Assembly (NCBI GenBank): GCA_021841025.1 | Contig: JAKBWA010000104.1 | Location: forward strand, 23,311-87,310 | Reading direction: 5' to 3' | DNA length: 64,000 nt | From: Bacillota bacterium | GTDB taxonomy: Bacteria > Bacillota > Sulfobacillia > Sulfobacillales > Sulfobacillaceae | Shown: piece after piece, positions 19,678 to 29,132 of the stretch | Numbering within the stretch: position 1 is the first letter of the stretch | Layout of the letters: each line of letters begins with the position of its first letter | Translations under genes and position numbers: made by a program | The notes under the pieces: model-generated | The model's input: the letters and a program-made list of their open reading frames with translations, nothing else | The model's database searches: none | Told to the model about the DNA's origin: nothing

Positions 19678-19694
19678 GTTACAGGAGAAACTCC

Positions 19695-20918
19695 ATGAAT
19701 TGGCTGCATTCGCCTTTCTATCACCGAGGTGAGCGTGCACACTGGCAGTGGCTTAGAATTTTTGGCCCTGGAATCCTGGTTATGTTAGCGGATACCGATG
19801 CGGGGAGTATTGTAACCGCTGCCCAATCGGGAGCCAAGTATGGCACTCGGTTGGTCATACCCGATATTTTTCTGATTGTCGTATTGTACCTGGTCCAGGA
19901 AATGACGGTGCGGCTAGGCTTGGTCACGGGTTTGGGCCAGGGCGCATTAATCCGGAAATATTTTGGACGGATGTGGGCAGCTCTGGTGGTGTTAATACTT
20001 TACATGATTTGCATCGCAGCCTTAGTTACCGAATACGCAGGAATTGCCACCGTGGGGCAAATGGCGGGGATAGGGAAGTGGTGGGCTGTTCTTATGAGTC
20101 AAGCGGCTTTGATCGGCGCGGCATTTTTGGGAAAATACCGACGCGTCGAACGTCTTGGTATTATGTTAGGACTCTTGGAGGTCATCTTCATTCCTGCTGC
20201 CGTGTGGGAAGTGATGCAGGGACCCAAAGTATTGGCGAACTTGTGGAGTCTGCCGCTAGACCAGACTCATTTCGCTTGGATGGTTGCGGCCAATGTAGGT
20301 GCCGTAATTATGCCCTGGATGATTTTTTTTCAGCAGCAGGCGGTTCACGACCGCCACCTAGGGCTGAGGCATCTGAAAATAGCTCGACATGATACTCTTG
20401 TTGGTGCTATTTTAACCCAAAGTGTGATGGTCGCAGTGATGATGACCGCAGCCGCTGTATTTCCCCATCACGCAACATTAACTTCGGTGGCTTCACTCGC
20501 ATTGACGTTGGTCCCACTATTAGGGCGAGGAGCCGTGATAATCTTCGGAGCAGGGCTATTAGGGGCTAGTTTAGTGGCCGCATTAGTTGTGTCTTTGGCG
20601 GGGGCATGGGGTTTGGCCGAAGTCTTTGACTGGAAACATAGTTTAAATTCCAGCTTTCGCGACACTCCTATGTTTCACCTCGTCTACGCCTTATCCCATG
20701 TTATTGCCGTGGGGATCGTGTTAACGACCACAGCTTACGTGTCTTTAAGCATCACGGTGGAAGTGATGAATGCCGTAGTGCTGCCGCTGATTCTCGTCTT
20801 CTTAATCATTTTGGAATACCGGGCATTGCCTCATTTTTGGAGAATGAGCAAAAACCGCCGAATTACGGTCATTGCGCTTAGTGCTCTAGTCGTTGTGTTC
20901 GCTCTGGTGACACTCTAA
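19695..20918 (+). CDS. NRAMP-family divalent metal transporter, divergent metal site
   Basis: GPGILVMLADTDAGSIVTAAQSGA and GAVIMPWMIFFQQ; SD AGGAG before ATG. Confidence 0.87.
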   Translation: MNWLHSPFYHRGERAHWQWLRIFGPGILVMLADTDAGSIVTAAQSGAKYGTRLVIPDIFLIVVLYLVQEMTVRLGLVTGLGQGALIRKYFGRMWAALVVLILYMICIAALVTEYAGIATVGQMAGIGKWWAVLMSQAALIGAAFLGKYRRVERLGIMLGLLEVIFIPAAVWEVMQGPKVLANLWSLPLDQTHFAWMVAANVGAVIMPWMIFFQQQAVHDRHLGLRHLKIARHDTLVGAILTQSVMVAVMMTAAAVFPHHATLTSVASLALTLVPLLGRGAVIIFGAGLLGASLVAALVVSLAGAWGLAEVFDWKHSLNSSFRDTPMFHLVYALSHVIAVGIVLTTTAYVSLSITVEVMNAVVLPLILVFLIILEYRALPHFWRMSKNRRITVIALSALVVVFALVTL

Positions 20919-21109
20919 TGTTCATTTTTTTCACCCCCTATGGCGGGATAGGAAGGTATTCGATCAGCAAAAAAGGGCTTGCATAAAACAGTTTTTTCTG
21001 ACTATTATGTATCCAATCTGGCAGAGCTACCATAACGTATGCATAGAACCTCAGTAAAAGGAGTATACTAAACACGATTGGCAAAATCACAAGAAGAGGG
21101 AGACCAGTC

Positions 21110-21307
21110 ATGGACAAGAAGCGGCATGAACTGACCAAGCAACTATTGCGGATTACAGAAACTACGGGATTGTCAGCGCAAGCCGCGATCCATGCACTTG
21201 CCCTGGAAAAAGCAGGAGAAAGACATCGAGACGAAGAAGACCAGTTGCACTCACGTGTTGCGAACTCCGCCACAAAATCCCATGATCTGACTTTAGAGGA
21301 TCAGTAA
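21110..21307 (+). CDS. Small hypothetical protein
   Basis: 65-aa ORF, SD-like AGAGGGAGA upstream, followed by a terminator. Confidence 0.5.
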   Translation: MDKKRHELTKQLLRITETTGLSAQAAIHALALEKAGERHRDEEDQLHSRVANSATKSHDLTLEDQ

Positions 21308-21403
21308 TGGAGCAAGCGAACTCATAGGAACAGAAAAAACCGAAGCACTGAAGAACGACCTTGCTACGCCGAATTCTTTTGCCGTGATTTTTGGGTGCAC
21401 CAG

Positions 21404-21427
21404 ACGCCGAAACCGGCGTATTTTTTT
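21404..21427 (+). terminator. Rho-independent terminator
   Basis: ACGCCG-AAAC-CGGCGT followed by ATTTTTTT. Confidence 0.75.
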
Positions 21428-21778
21428 ATTCCTTTACGAATTATCATTTAAGCTAAATTCTTTCCGGGAAATCTCTGTCTTCTATTCAGGTCGATGCATG
21501 ATAACAGAGGTTCATCTCCCTAGATTGTTTGGCTGTAAAGTGCACAGACAAAGCGTTCCACTATGGTGAGGCCAAAAACAATATCTTCCAAAATATCCAG
21601 GAGGACGAGGTTCGGGTCAAAGGGAAAAAATTCGAGAAGGGCGGTAAATATGGGACAAACCGTGTGATCCACCAATACCGTGAGTTGGTATCCCGAGTCA
21701 ATATTGGACTTAATTGTGACTTAGCGACAGACATCAAAAGGCGCTATTCGACACACACTGTCGCTGAGGTGATAATTC

Positions 21779-22879
21779 ATGAATGCCCGAGGAATTCAAA
21801 TATTGAGTTTGGCATCGGTGCTTTTGGTGGCTGGATGCGGTTCTTCAAGTCAGGCGTCTCCATCGAAGCACGGGACTAGTCCCAAAAAGACAGTGAGCAC
21901 CCGCAACAATACGAGGAAGGCCACTGTGAAGAAACCCGGGTCCACAGGGGGCAAAGGATCTAAGGGAGCCGCAGGCGGAAACACGTCCACGAAGAAATTA
22001 GCCGTTACCGGCTATTGGGCGCATCATGAGGCTCTTCCCGTCACTTCGTTGTCGGCGAGTGATCATTCCCTGACCTATATTTCACCGTTTTTGTACAGCT
22101 TGAGTGCCAAGGGTGCGCTTCATGCCAAGCCGGATCCTGCATTACTAAAGGAGATCGGGAAACTTCATATTTCCGTCGTGCCTTTGGTGGGCGATGCCAC
22201 TGGGAAACAAGCATTTTTGACCAGTAAGGCAGCGCGAAAAGCCGCGGTTCAAAGTATCGACCATCTCATTGCAACAAAGCATTATCAAGGCGTGGATGTT
22301 GACTTGGAACCGCCTCATACACATTTGAAGCCAGAACTTACGAAATTTATGGTCCAGTTGCGTGATACGTTGCCCAAGTCCGACAAGATAATCCTCGATG
22401 TCGTGCCGCATTCCGGTGGAGCCTATGATTATAAGAAATTGGCCCCGGAAGTGACAGGCTTTCAGTTGATGAGCTATGATGAGCATGGCGCAGGAACACC
22501 CGCCGGGCCGGTGGCTGCTCTCAACTGGGTTACGAGCTTGACTAAACGGCTGATAAAGGTCGTGCCTCCATCGAAGATATTTCTTGGGGTGGCTCTGTAC
22601 GGCTATGAATGGCCAATCGGGACGACTCATGCTGTCACAGTTCCCTATTATGCCGTTACTCCGGCGATAAAGTCCAAGGGAGTGTGGAATAAGCGCTATG
22701 AGGAAATGACGGCCAAAGTTGGAGGAAAGGTGTATTGGTGGGAAAATCGCAAAGGCATCTCCCAAAAAATCGCACTAGCCAAGAAGGATCATTTAGGTGG
22801 TATTGCCTTATGGCAGGTAGGATACGCCAACAAGGCCATTTACCAGGAACTGTTAAAGAACGTGGGAAAACAACCGTAA
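21779..22879 (+). CDS. Glycoside hydrolase family 18-like lipoprotein
   Basis: Lipobox LLVAGC; GVDVDLEPP matches the GH18 DxxDxDxE active site; VALYGYEWP. Confidence 0.85.
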   Translation: MNARGIQILSLASVLLVAGCGSSSQASPSKHGTSPKKTVSTRNNTRKATVKKPGSTGGKGSKGAAGGNTSTKKLAVTGYWAHHEALPVTSLSASDHSLTYISPFLYSLSAKGALHAKPDPALLKEIGKLHISVVPLVGDATGKQAFLTSKAARKAAVQSIDHLIATKHYQGVDVDLEPPHTHLKPELTKFMVQLRDTLPKSDKIILDVVPHSGGAYDYKKLAPEVTGFQLMSYDEHGAGTPAGPVAALNWVTSLTKRLIKVVPPSKIFLGVALYGYEWPIGTTHAVTVPYYAVTPAIKSKGVWNKRYEEMTAKVGGKVYWWENRKGISQKIALAKKDHLGGIALWQVGYANKAIYQELLKNVGKQP

Positions 22880-22904
22880 GTCATCTGGCATACTCTCCTA
22901 ATAC

Positions 22905-22942
22905 CGAGCCAGGCAATTCCCAGATTGTCTGGCTCGTTTTTT
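22905..22942 (+). terminator. Rho-independent terminator
   Basis: CGAGCCAG...CTGGCTCG followed by TTTTTT. Confidence 0.9.
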
Positions 22943-23176
22943 AACAGGAGGGGTGAGCGTAATCGCTGAGGATTCTGTGGCCTTCGTGCTGATACATCCA
23001 AACAAGAAGGGCGTTCAGAAAACAGGCAAAATGATGATAGGTGATGGTTTTTCGTGGCTATTCTCCTATGGTGAACGATGTACAGCAGAAATGCCTCCCA
23101 ATACTGATAGGGAGTCCTTGGAAACATGTTAGAATTGCCGTAACAGACCATAGGCAAAAATGACAGGAGGAAAACA

Positions 23177-23440
23177 ATGGAAGAACGCATTATTGATGTG
23201 CGCGGCTTGTGTTGAGGCCCCCCAATTATTGCCGCATCGGAAGCGGTACGTTGGCTGGATGCCAACAGCACATTTGTGTTGATGACCGACAAGTCTTCGG
23301 TCATTCGAGACATGGAGGCTTGGGCAAGAATTACCCGGAACCAGATATTGAGCGTTGAAGATGTCCGGGGAGTCCACCATATTCGTATTAGACGGCTTGC
23401 AAGCTGCACGATGACTCCAAGAACCAGCAATGCTACGTAG
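23177..23440 (+). CDS. TusA/SirA/YedF-like sulfurtransferase ORF with in-frame TGA at codon 13 (selenoprotein candidate or pseudogene)
   Basis: SD AGGAGG then ATG: MEERIIDVRGLC(TGA)GPPIIAASEAVRWLDANSTFVLMTDKSSVIRDMEAWARITRNQILSVEDVRGVHHIRIRRLASCTMTPRTSNAT, ending at TAG 23438. Matches the GLxCPxP family with TGA at the catalytic Cys position. Confidence 0.6.
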
Positions 23441-23930
23441 CATTTTCTGATGCGGTTCTTAAAGCCCAGGGCTAGCATGTCCCAAAATGGCTGTGAGTGT
23501 CTACTTCCCCAAGTGACAACGCGTGATGGCTGGGGAGCCATGGGAGTTTTTCAAGAACCTGTCGATGGTCCTCCCGTATGATTAAATACGAGGTGGGCAC
23601 TATCGTTTCTTTCTTGGAATAAAGGAGTCATGACGAAGTCTCAACGGCCAAGTATGTTTTTGCGGAATTCTAGTTTTGGTGCATCCATTTAATATATTGG
23701 AATGCCGAAATCTCGCCGAGATAAACCCCTATAACCGCGCCAGTCTGCTGCCGGCGAGCTCTTCTTTTGATGCCCAACCCTGATGAGTGGAGAGGATTTC
23801 TGAGACAGCCTCTTTTTGTGGAAAGTCTCACGCATCAATTCGAAAAAACTCCGCACCCTCCCAGGATGTCTCCTCGAGCGGGCTCTGTTTTGGCTTCGAC
23901 TGAAAAGGGGAAGGTGTCAAATGCGAATGG

Positions 23931-23973
23931 CAAAAGATCCTCCCAGGAATTTTGGGATCGGAAGGATCTTTTG
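23931..23973. terminator. Strong hairpin, possible bidirectional terminator
   Basis: CAAAAGATCCT (23931-23941) and AGGATCTTTTG (23963-23973), perfect 11-bp arms, with inner CCCA/TGGG. Confidence 0.55.
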
Positions 23974-24565
23974 TTGTGTTATCCTGTAAATTTTTGCTAG
24001 GAGAATCAATTCTGTGGCTGTTGGGTACCGCGTTCGGATGAGGTTAAAAGTCATCCCAATTTTTGTGAGACAAATGAACGACGCTCCAAGACAACAGGGT
24101 TTATCTCGCAACAACCGGAAACGGTATTGCGTTGTATTATTATGGGGGTAGAAGCTGCGGTGATAGCTGAAGATTGGTTAAGGAATTTTTGATGAGGGTC
24201 CACCTGGCCGTCACGGAAGGCATGTCCCGGCGTGGCCAAGATTTAGGCGAAGAGCTCCATTTTTGATGGATTAAGCGGGCGCTAGGGTTAATACCCATGC
24301 CTTAGAGGAAAGAAGGCCATTTAGGCATCGTTTGAGCGACTCGAGAAACCGCCTTAAGGTATTGTTTATGGTCAAATGAACCCAAAGCAACGCTTTGACA
24401 GTGGGATAATGGGGGCGGCTAACCGGTCTTGTCATGGGGCTGTGAGGGTGAGTTTTGATATATCCGGAAATTCACTCGGCATGGCTGGGGAAAATCTCCG
24501 GGATTTTTAAGACAGGTCAGATAACAGATCACAAGTGACAATATTAACATTAGGGGGGTGGGCAG

Positions 24566-25345
24566 ATGATTCCAGCACTCTTCATTGCGCATGGGTCTCC
24601 GCTTTTAGCTGTTGAAGAGGATGAATACACAGCATTTCTTCGTCAACTAGGCCAAGATTTGACCCGTCCTCAAGCCATTGTCCTCTTTTCCGCTCACTGG
24701 GAGGCCAGTGTGCAAAAAGTCAGCCGGGTGAAGGACTATTATAGCACCATACATGATTTTGAGGGATTTCCGCATGCCCTTTATCAGATCAAATATCCTG
24801 TTCAAGGCGATGACAAAATTGCGGAACAGGTTGAGAGTCTCTTAACGGCTGAGGCCATACCATTTGAGATGGAAAAAAGCCGCGGCTTGGACCATGGCGC
24901 ATGGGTCGTTTTGGCGCGGCTTTATCCCCATGCCGACGTTTTTGTTACGGCAATGTCAGTGAATCCTCATCAGACTGTCGAACAGCTCTACAGGATTGGA
25001 AAAGCGTTGAAGGCATTACGGGAAAACGATGTCTTAATAATTGCAAGCGGCGGGACGGTCCACAACTTACAAACCTTGGCGTGGCAGACCAATGAGACAG
25101 ATGATTGGGCCCTTGAATTTGACCGGTGGCTGGAGGAACGGATTATGGCCTGGGATCTAGATTCTTTGTACCAGTACCGCACCTTGGCCCCCAATGCCTC
25201 GTTAGCGGTGCCTCTCAATGGAACGGAGCATTTTGTTCCACTATTTTACGCGATGGGCGCCGCTGATAATGTGCGCAAGGCCACCTTATTATACCGAAGC
25301 TACCGCTACGGAAATCTGAGTCACAGTGTTTGGCGTTTCGGCTAG
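24566..25345 (+). CDS. DODA-type extradiol dioxygenase (LigB/YgiD family)
   Basis: PALFIAHGSPL, IVLFSAHWE and GLDHGAWVVLARLYPHADV motifs. Confidence 0.9.
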   Translation: MIPALFIAHGSPLLAVEEDEYTAFLRQLGQDLTRPQAIVLFSAHWEASVQKVSRVKDYYSTIHDFEGFPHALYQIKYPVQGDDKIAEQVESLLTAEAIPFEMEKSRGLDHGAWVVLARLYPHADVFVTAMSVNPHQTVEQLYRIGKALKALRENDVLIIASGGTVHNLQTLAWQTNETDDWALEFDRWLEERIMAWDLDSLYQYRTLAPNASLAVPLNGTEHFVPLFYAMGAADNVRKATLLYRSYRYGNLSHSVWRFG

Positions 25346-25514
25346 ACGATCTCGCTGCCCATCTTTCATGAGAGGCAGCACCAATTAATGATGCGGCGTA
25401 CGGGATCGACTGGCTTTCCTCTTAGAGGCTGAGGAAATCGCATGATCAGGCTGAGGACGTTGGAGATAACAGGAATACTCTCAACTTTTTTAATGACTGA
25501 TTCAAGAGGAGCCG

Positions 25515-26180
25515 GTGATCAAAAGAAATACAGAGGTGAGTCAACTGCTGTTAACACTCCTGACGATTATTGGCAGCGCCGCTTTTGCCCTAAGTGGCGC
25601 TCTTGTAGCTATCGAAGAAGACTATGACATATTTGGCATTATGGTACTGGGTTTCATTACCGCTTTCGCTGGCGGCATGGTGCGGAATCTTATTGTCGGT
25701 CTTCCGATTGCCGTGGTTTGGCACCAAAATGGTGCCTTTGCCGCCGCGTTGATTGCGATACTATTAGCTATCGTATCTCCATCGGGGGTAGTCAAGTATG
25801 GACTGAAGACTATGCTCGTGTTTGACGCTCTCGGCTTGTCAACCTTCGCTGTAGAAGGTGCGTTGTATGCAGCGCATGTCCATGCGCCCGTGAGTACGGT
25901 CATGGTGGCGGCCGTGATGACGGGGACTGGCGGGGGAGTCATTCGCGATGTTTTGGCTCGGCGCAAACCCCTGGTTCTCCGGGCAGACACCTATGCGATT
26001 TGGGCGCTATTAGCAGGAGCCCTCATAGGCTTACAATGGATTAGCCTTCACCGCGATTGGGAAATTTATGGACTGATTGTTGTCATTTTTGTCTTGCGTC
26101 TTCTCTCCATGATATTTAAGTGGCGATTGCCCCATGTGCGAAATGGGGAAAAAGAACCGCATCTCGAACACCGGGCCTAA
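25515..26180 (+). CDS. TRIC/UPF0126 family membrane channel protein
   Basis: IGSAAFALSGALVAIEEDYDIFGIMVLGFITAFAGGMVRN and GTGGGVIRDVLARRKPLVLR. Confidence 0.92.
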   Translation: MIKRNTEVSQLLLTLLTIIGSAAFALSGALVAIEEDYDIFGIMVLGFITAFAGGMVRNLIVGLPIAVVWHQNGAFAAALIAILLAIVSPSGVVKYGLKTMLVFDALGLSTFAVEGALYAAHVHAPVSTVMVAAVMTGTGGGVIRDVLARRKPLVLRADTYAIWALLAGALIGLQWISLHRDWEIYGLIVVIFVLRLLSMIFKWRLPHVRNGEKEPHLEHRA

Positions 26181-26479
26181 CGGCACAGCTACATCAAGGC
26201 ACTGCGTAATTTTTGAGAAATTCTTCACATCTAGCGAATGACTTCATCCTTTCATAATCGGGGCCGTCACCTTGATGCCCGAGTCTTTACAACAAAATCT
26301 CAGGGCGAAGCCCACGGCTCGCCCAGTGGAGTGATGACACAGATCGTCATCCCCTGGGAAGCATCGGACTCTAGAGGTTTATCGTATCGGTGGGGCTTGC
26401 CTCACGACCCCACAGGAGAACCCGTTCATACCAATGCTTTAGAGCAGATAAAATGACAGCGCAATGGTCCTAACCGGGT

Positions 26480-26950
26480 ACCTACTTGGTAAGGGTGGGG
26501 GATGGACATGTGGACTGGCAAACTCATGTAATTGTCCAATCGCCTTCACATTCGAAGACTACTACCGCCGTCTTTGTCGGAACACACGTTAAACGCTGTC
26601 GCGACTCTCAAGCGCTGCACGCCCTTCCTAACGGGTTTGTTGCGACGAGTCCTGCCGTTCTTCACCGTACACTGACGTTTTCACCCCATACCTATCACCA
26701 TATCTAGGGATTCGGCATGTTAGATGGTCATTCGTTTGTCCTAAATTTTTATCAAAAGTACCCCGACGGAACTTTTGTGGTAACTTACGGCCCATCTGTT
26801 TTGGTCATGGGTCCGCGCCCGTATTTGATGTGTTGAACTTTACCGGCGATTACGTTGTCCCGGAAGCACCATCTGCTGGATCCTATATGGCCATAAATCT
26901 GATATTCGGGCTGCATTATGACATAATCGACAAGTTGTTCCTCTAAAGGG
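26480..26950 (+). pseudogene. Decayed protein-coding gene (unknown family) in at least two frames
   Basis: Contiguous protein-like segments: ALPNGFVATSPAVLHRTLTFSPHTYHHI, then GFGMLDGHSFVLNFYQKYPDGTFVVTYGPSVLVMGP, then VLNFTGDYVVPEAPSAGSYMAINLIFGLHYDIIDKLFL, separated by a stop and frameshift. Confidence 0.5.
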
Positions 26951-27273
26951 CTACCAAGGACTTGCTACGCCGACCCACAAGTCCCGCATTCTGGGATTAC
27001 CGAATACCTGTTATTCCGTAAGTATTCCTTATGGACGTAGGACTTAGGCGCTGGGGTGACACCAACGAGAAGTTATTACAAAGAGTCAAGACCCAACGGG
27101 CACAGATAGATCCAATAAACCCGATTCAGCTAATCCCTGCAATCCGCATCATAATGCCGGTCCGAGATGCATTGTTGCCGGGTATGAGTTCCCAGGTTCC
27201 CCTTTAAAGCGTATGATTTTTACCGGGCGTTTAGCATGCGCTTAGAACGGTGATCTTCCACAGTTGTGCCGTG

Positions 27274-27699
27274 TTATTCTTGCGCGGGATCAAGCGGCGT
27301 TTTTTGGCGCCATGCCATCCATAGAAATGTGCCCGCCCACATTCCGGGAATCCAATAACTTGTTGAATTTTCCAAATGTCTAGTGATCCACAAATATGCA
27401 GGAGCCCCCATATTTATCAAAATAGCAGGAAGAAACATGATCTGAATCATCCACACAATAAAAATGAAAAGTACTATGACAGCTTGCCATCTTCGAATGG
27501 TCTGTGCATAGTGAGTTATAAGCAATGCAGCGAGACTTTCTATGCATCCAACCACGGCAGGGACCGCCAATCGTCCTTCAAAGTTGCCGACCAGCGATGT
27601 AGTTCCATGATTATTGAGTCCGGCGCTTTGAGCTGCTATTGCCATACCGATTATAGCGATGATAAATGGGCTGACTAAAATGAAAAGTTTCTTATTCAC
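27274..27699 (-). CDS. Integral membrane protein, unknown function
   Basis: 141 aa with four hydrophobic segments; AGGAGGG upstream of a GTG start. Confidence 0.6.
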   Translation of the reverse strand: MNKKLFILVSPFIIAIIGMAIAAQSAGLNNHGTTSLVGNFEGRLAVPAVVGCIESLAALLITHYAQTIRRWQAVIVLFIFIVWMIQIMFLPAILINMGAPAYLWITRHLENSTSYWIPGMWAGTFLWMAWRQKTPLDPAQE

Positions 27700-29132
27700 G
27701 CAAGAACCCTCCTGAAAAAGATGAGTGAGACAGTTTAATAGGTCAGACAGAAGTAACGTGAGAAAGGGCTATATTTTGTGGTTGCACTTCATGGTGATGG
27801 GCTTCTCCATAATATTGATACGACACTTTATAAGCCGCCAGCAAAAACCCTAAAGCATCTGACACCTGATAGGGACATCAAGTACCCATCAGTGTTGCTG
27901 GGTTTGTATCGACTAATTTATTTTTTTCTATAATAAAGTAAAGATGCTTATTTATGATTATACCAATTGAGCGGCATATAATGAGAACTCGCACCGTTAT
28001 TGGAGGCCTTCAGGAGGAGGAGGATTTGAGCGTCTTGCTCATCCTTGAACACCCAGGGTGTTATGGCCCGATACAACAGGCTAGTGAGCTTGGTCGTACG
28101 GTTTCAGCGATGTACCGTATCCGAAGGACCGTAGGGCGCAACCTTGACCGTATCCGGGTCACTTGATAATGTGTTTTGGAATATCCTACGTAGATGTGTA
28201 TGCGAAACTCCGTTAACACGCTCATGGTGTCATAATTGTGGCCGATTGCACCAAGCTTCACCGGATCCGTCTGGAGCATGGTCGGCAGAGCGCTGTTGTT
28301 TCCGGCGACAAGTGGGAAAATGTTAAATAATATCAAGGGTAAACGCGGACAATTTGTATCTAAGTGGCAGAGCCTCTTAAAGAGACTGCCAGAAGCCGGC
28401 GGATCGAAATCCCAATGCTTTGTTGTGTGTGGGGGGTGTCGATATATCGAGGAACTTCGTTGTGTGGGAAGAGGGTGCGTTTGAAGAAAGGACTCCTTGT
28501 TTTTCATTGACGTAACTTAAGGAGGGGGTGAAAGTGGTGGACTGGCTTTGGTGGATACTCATCCTTGTCCGTGTGTGAAAAATCACCAAGACAAAGTTTC
28601 GCCCCGGTCCCTTACAACCCGCTATCAGAAGCCAACGATGACGATTGAAACCAGTTGTCCAATCTGACTGGTTTATCCGTTGTCGAGCAATATCGTTTGG
28701 GCTTTTAACCTATCATCCCCAGATCACCTAAATTTTGGAGAATTTTACTAACGATTCGTGGATTACTGATATCTTGACGCGAGTATCGCGATGGGTTAGT
28801 CATGCCGACGTTTGGCTGAATACCCGTTGTCGTTTATATTTAGCCCTTGTGCTTAACGTCAGACACTTTGGGTCAATTAGTGCTGTGGTCCAATGGGCCG
28901 TCTTTTTGCAAAGGCGCAAGCGGTAGCGCCTTTTGACTTTGGAAATTTCGCGATAAATAATAAGGTCGTTCAGCAAAATTCATCACCACCGTGGCTACCC
29001 ATTTTCGATTATTAATCCATTTCCGTTCGCACTGTCTAGAAATCAGAGGTTACCGGGTTCGGGATAACCTCGTTCTGCTTGGAGTGAGAACTTACATATG
29101 CACTCTGTGGCATTTGATTTCTCTGGTTTTTG

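Noticed and set aside
23129-23443. 104-aa minus-strand ORF
   Set aside because: Antisense to the TusA-like frame, which has SD and recognisable family residues.
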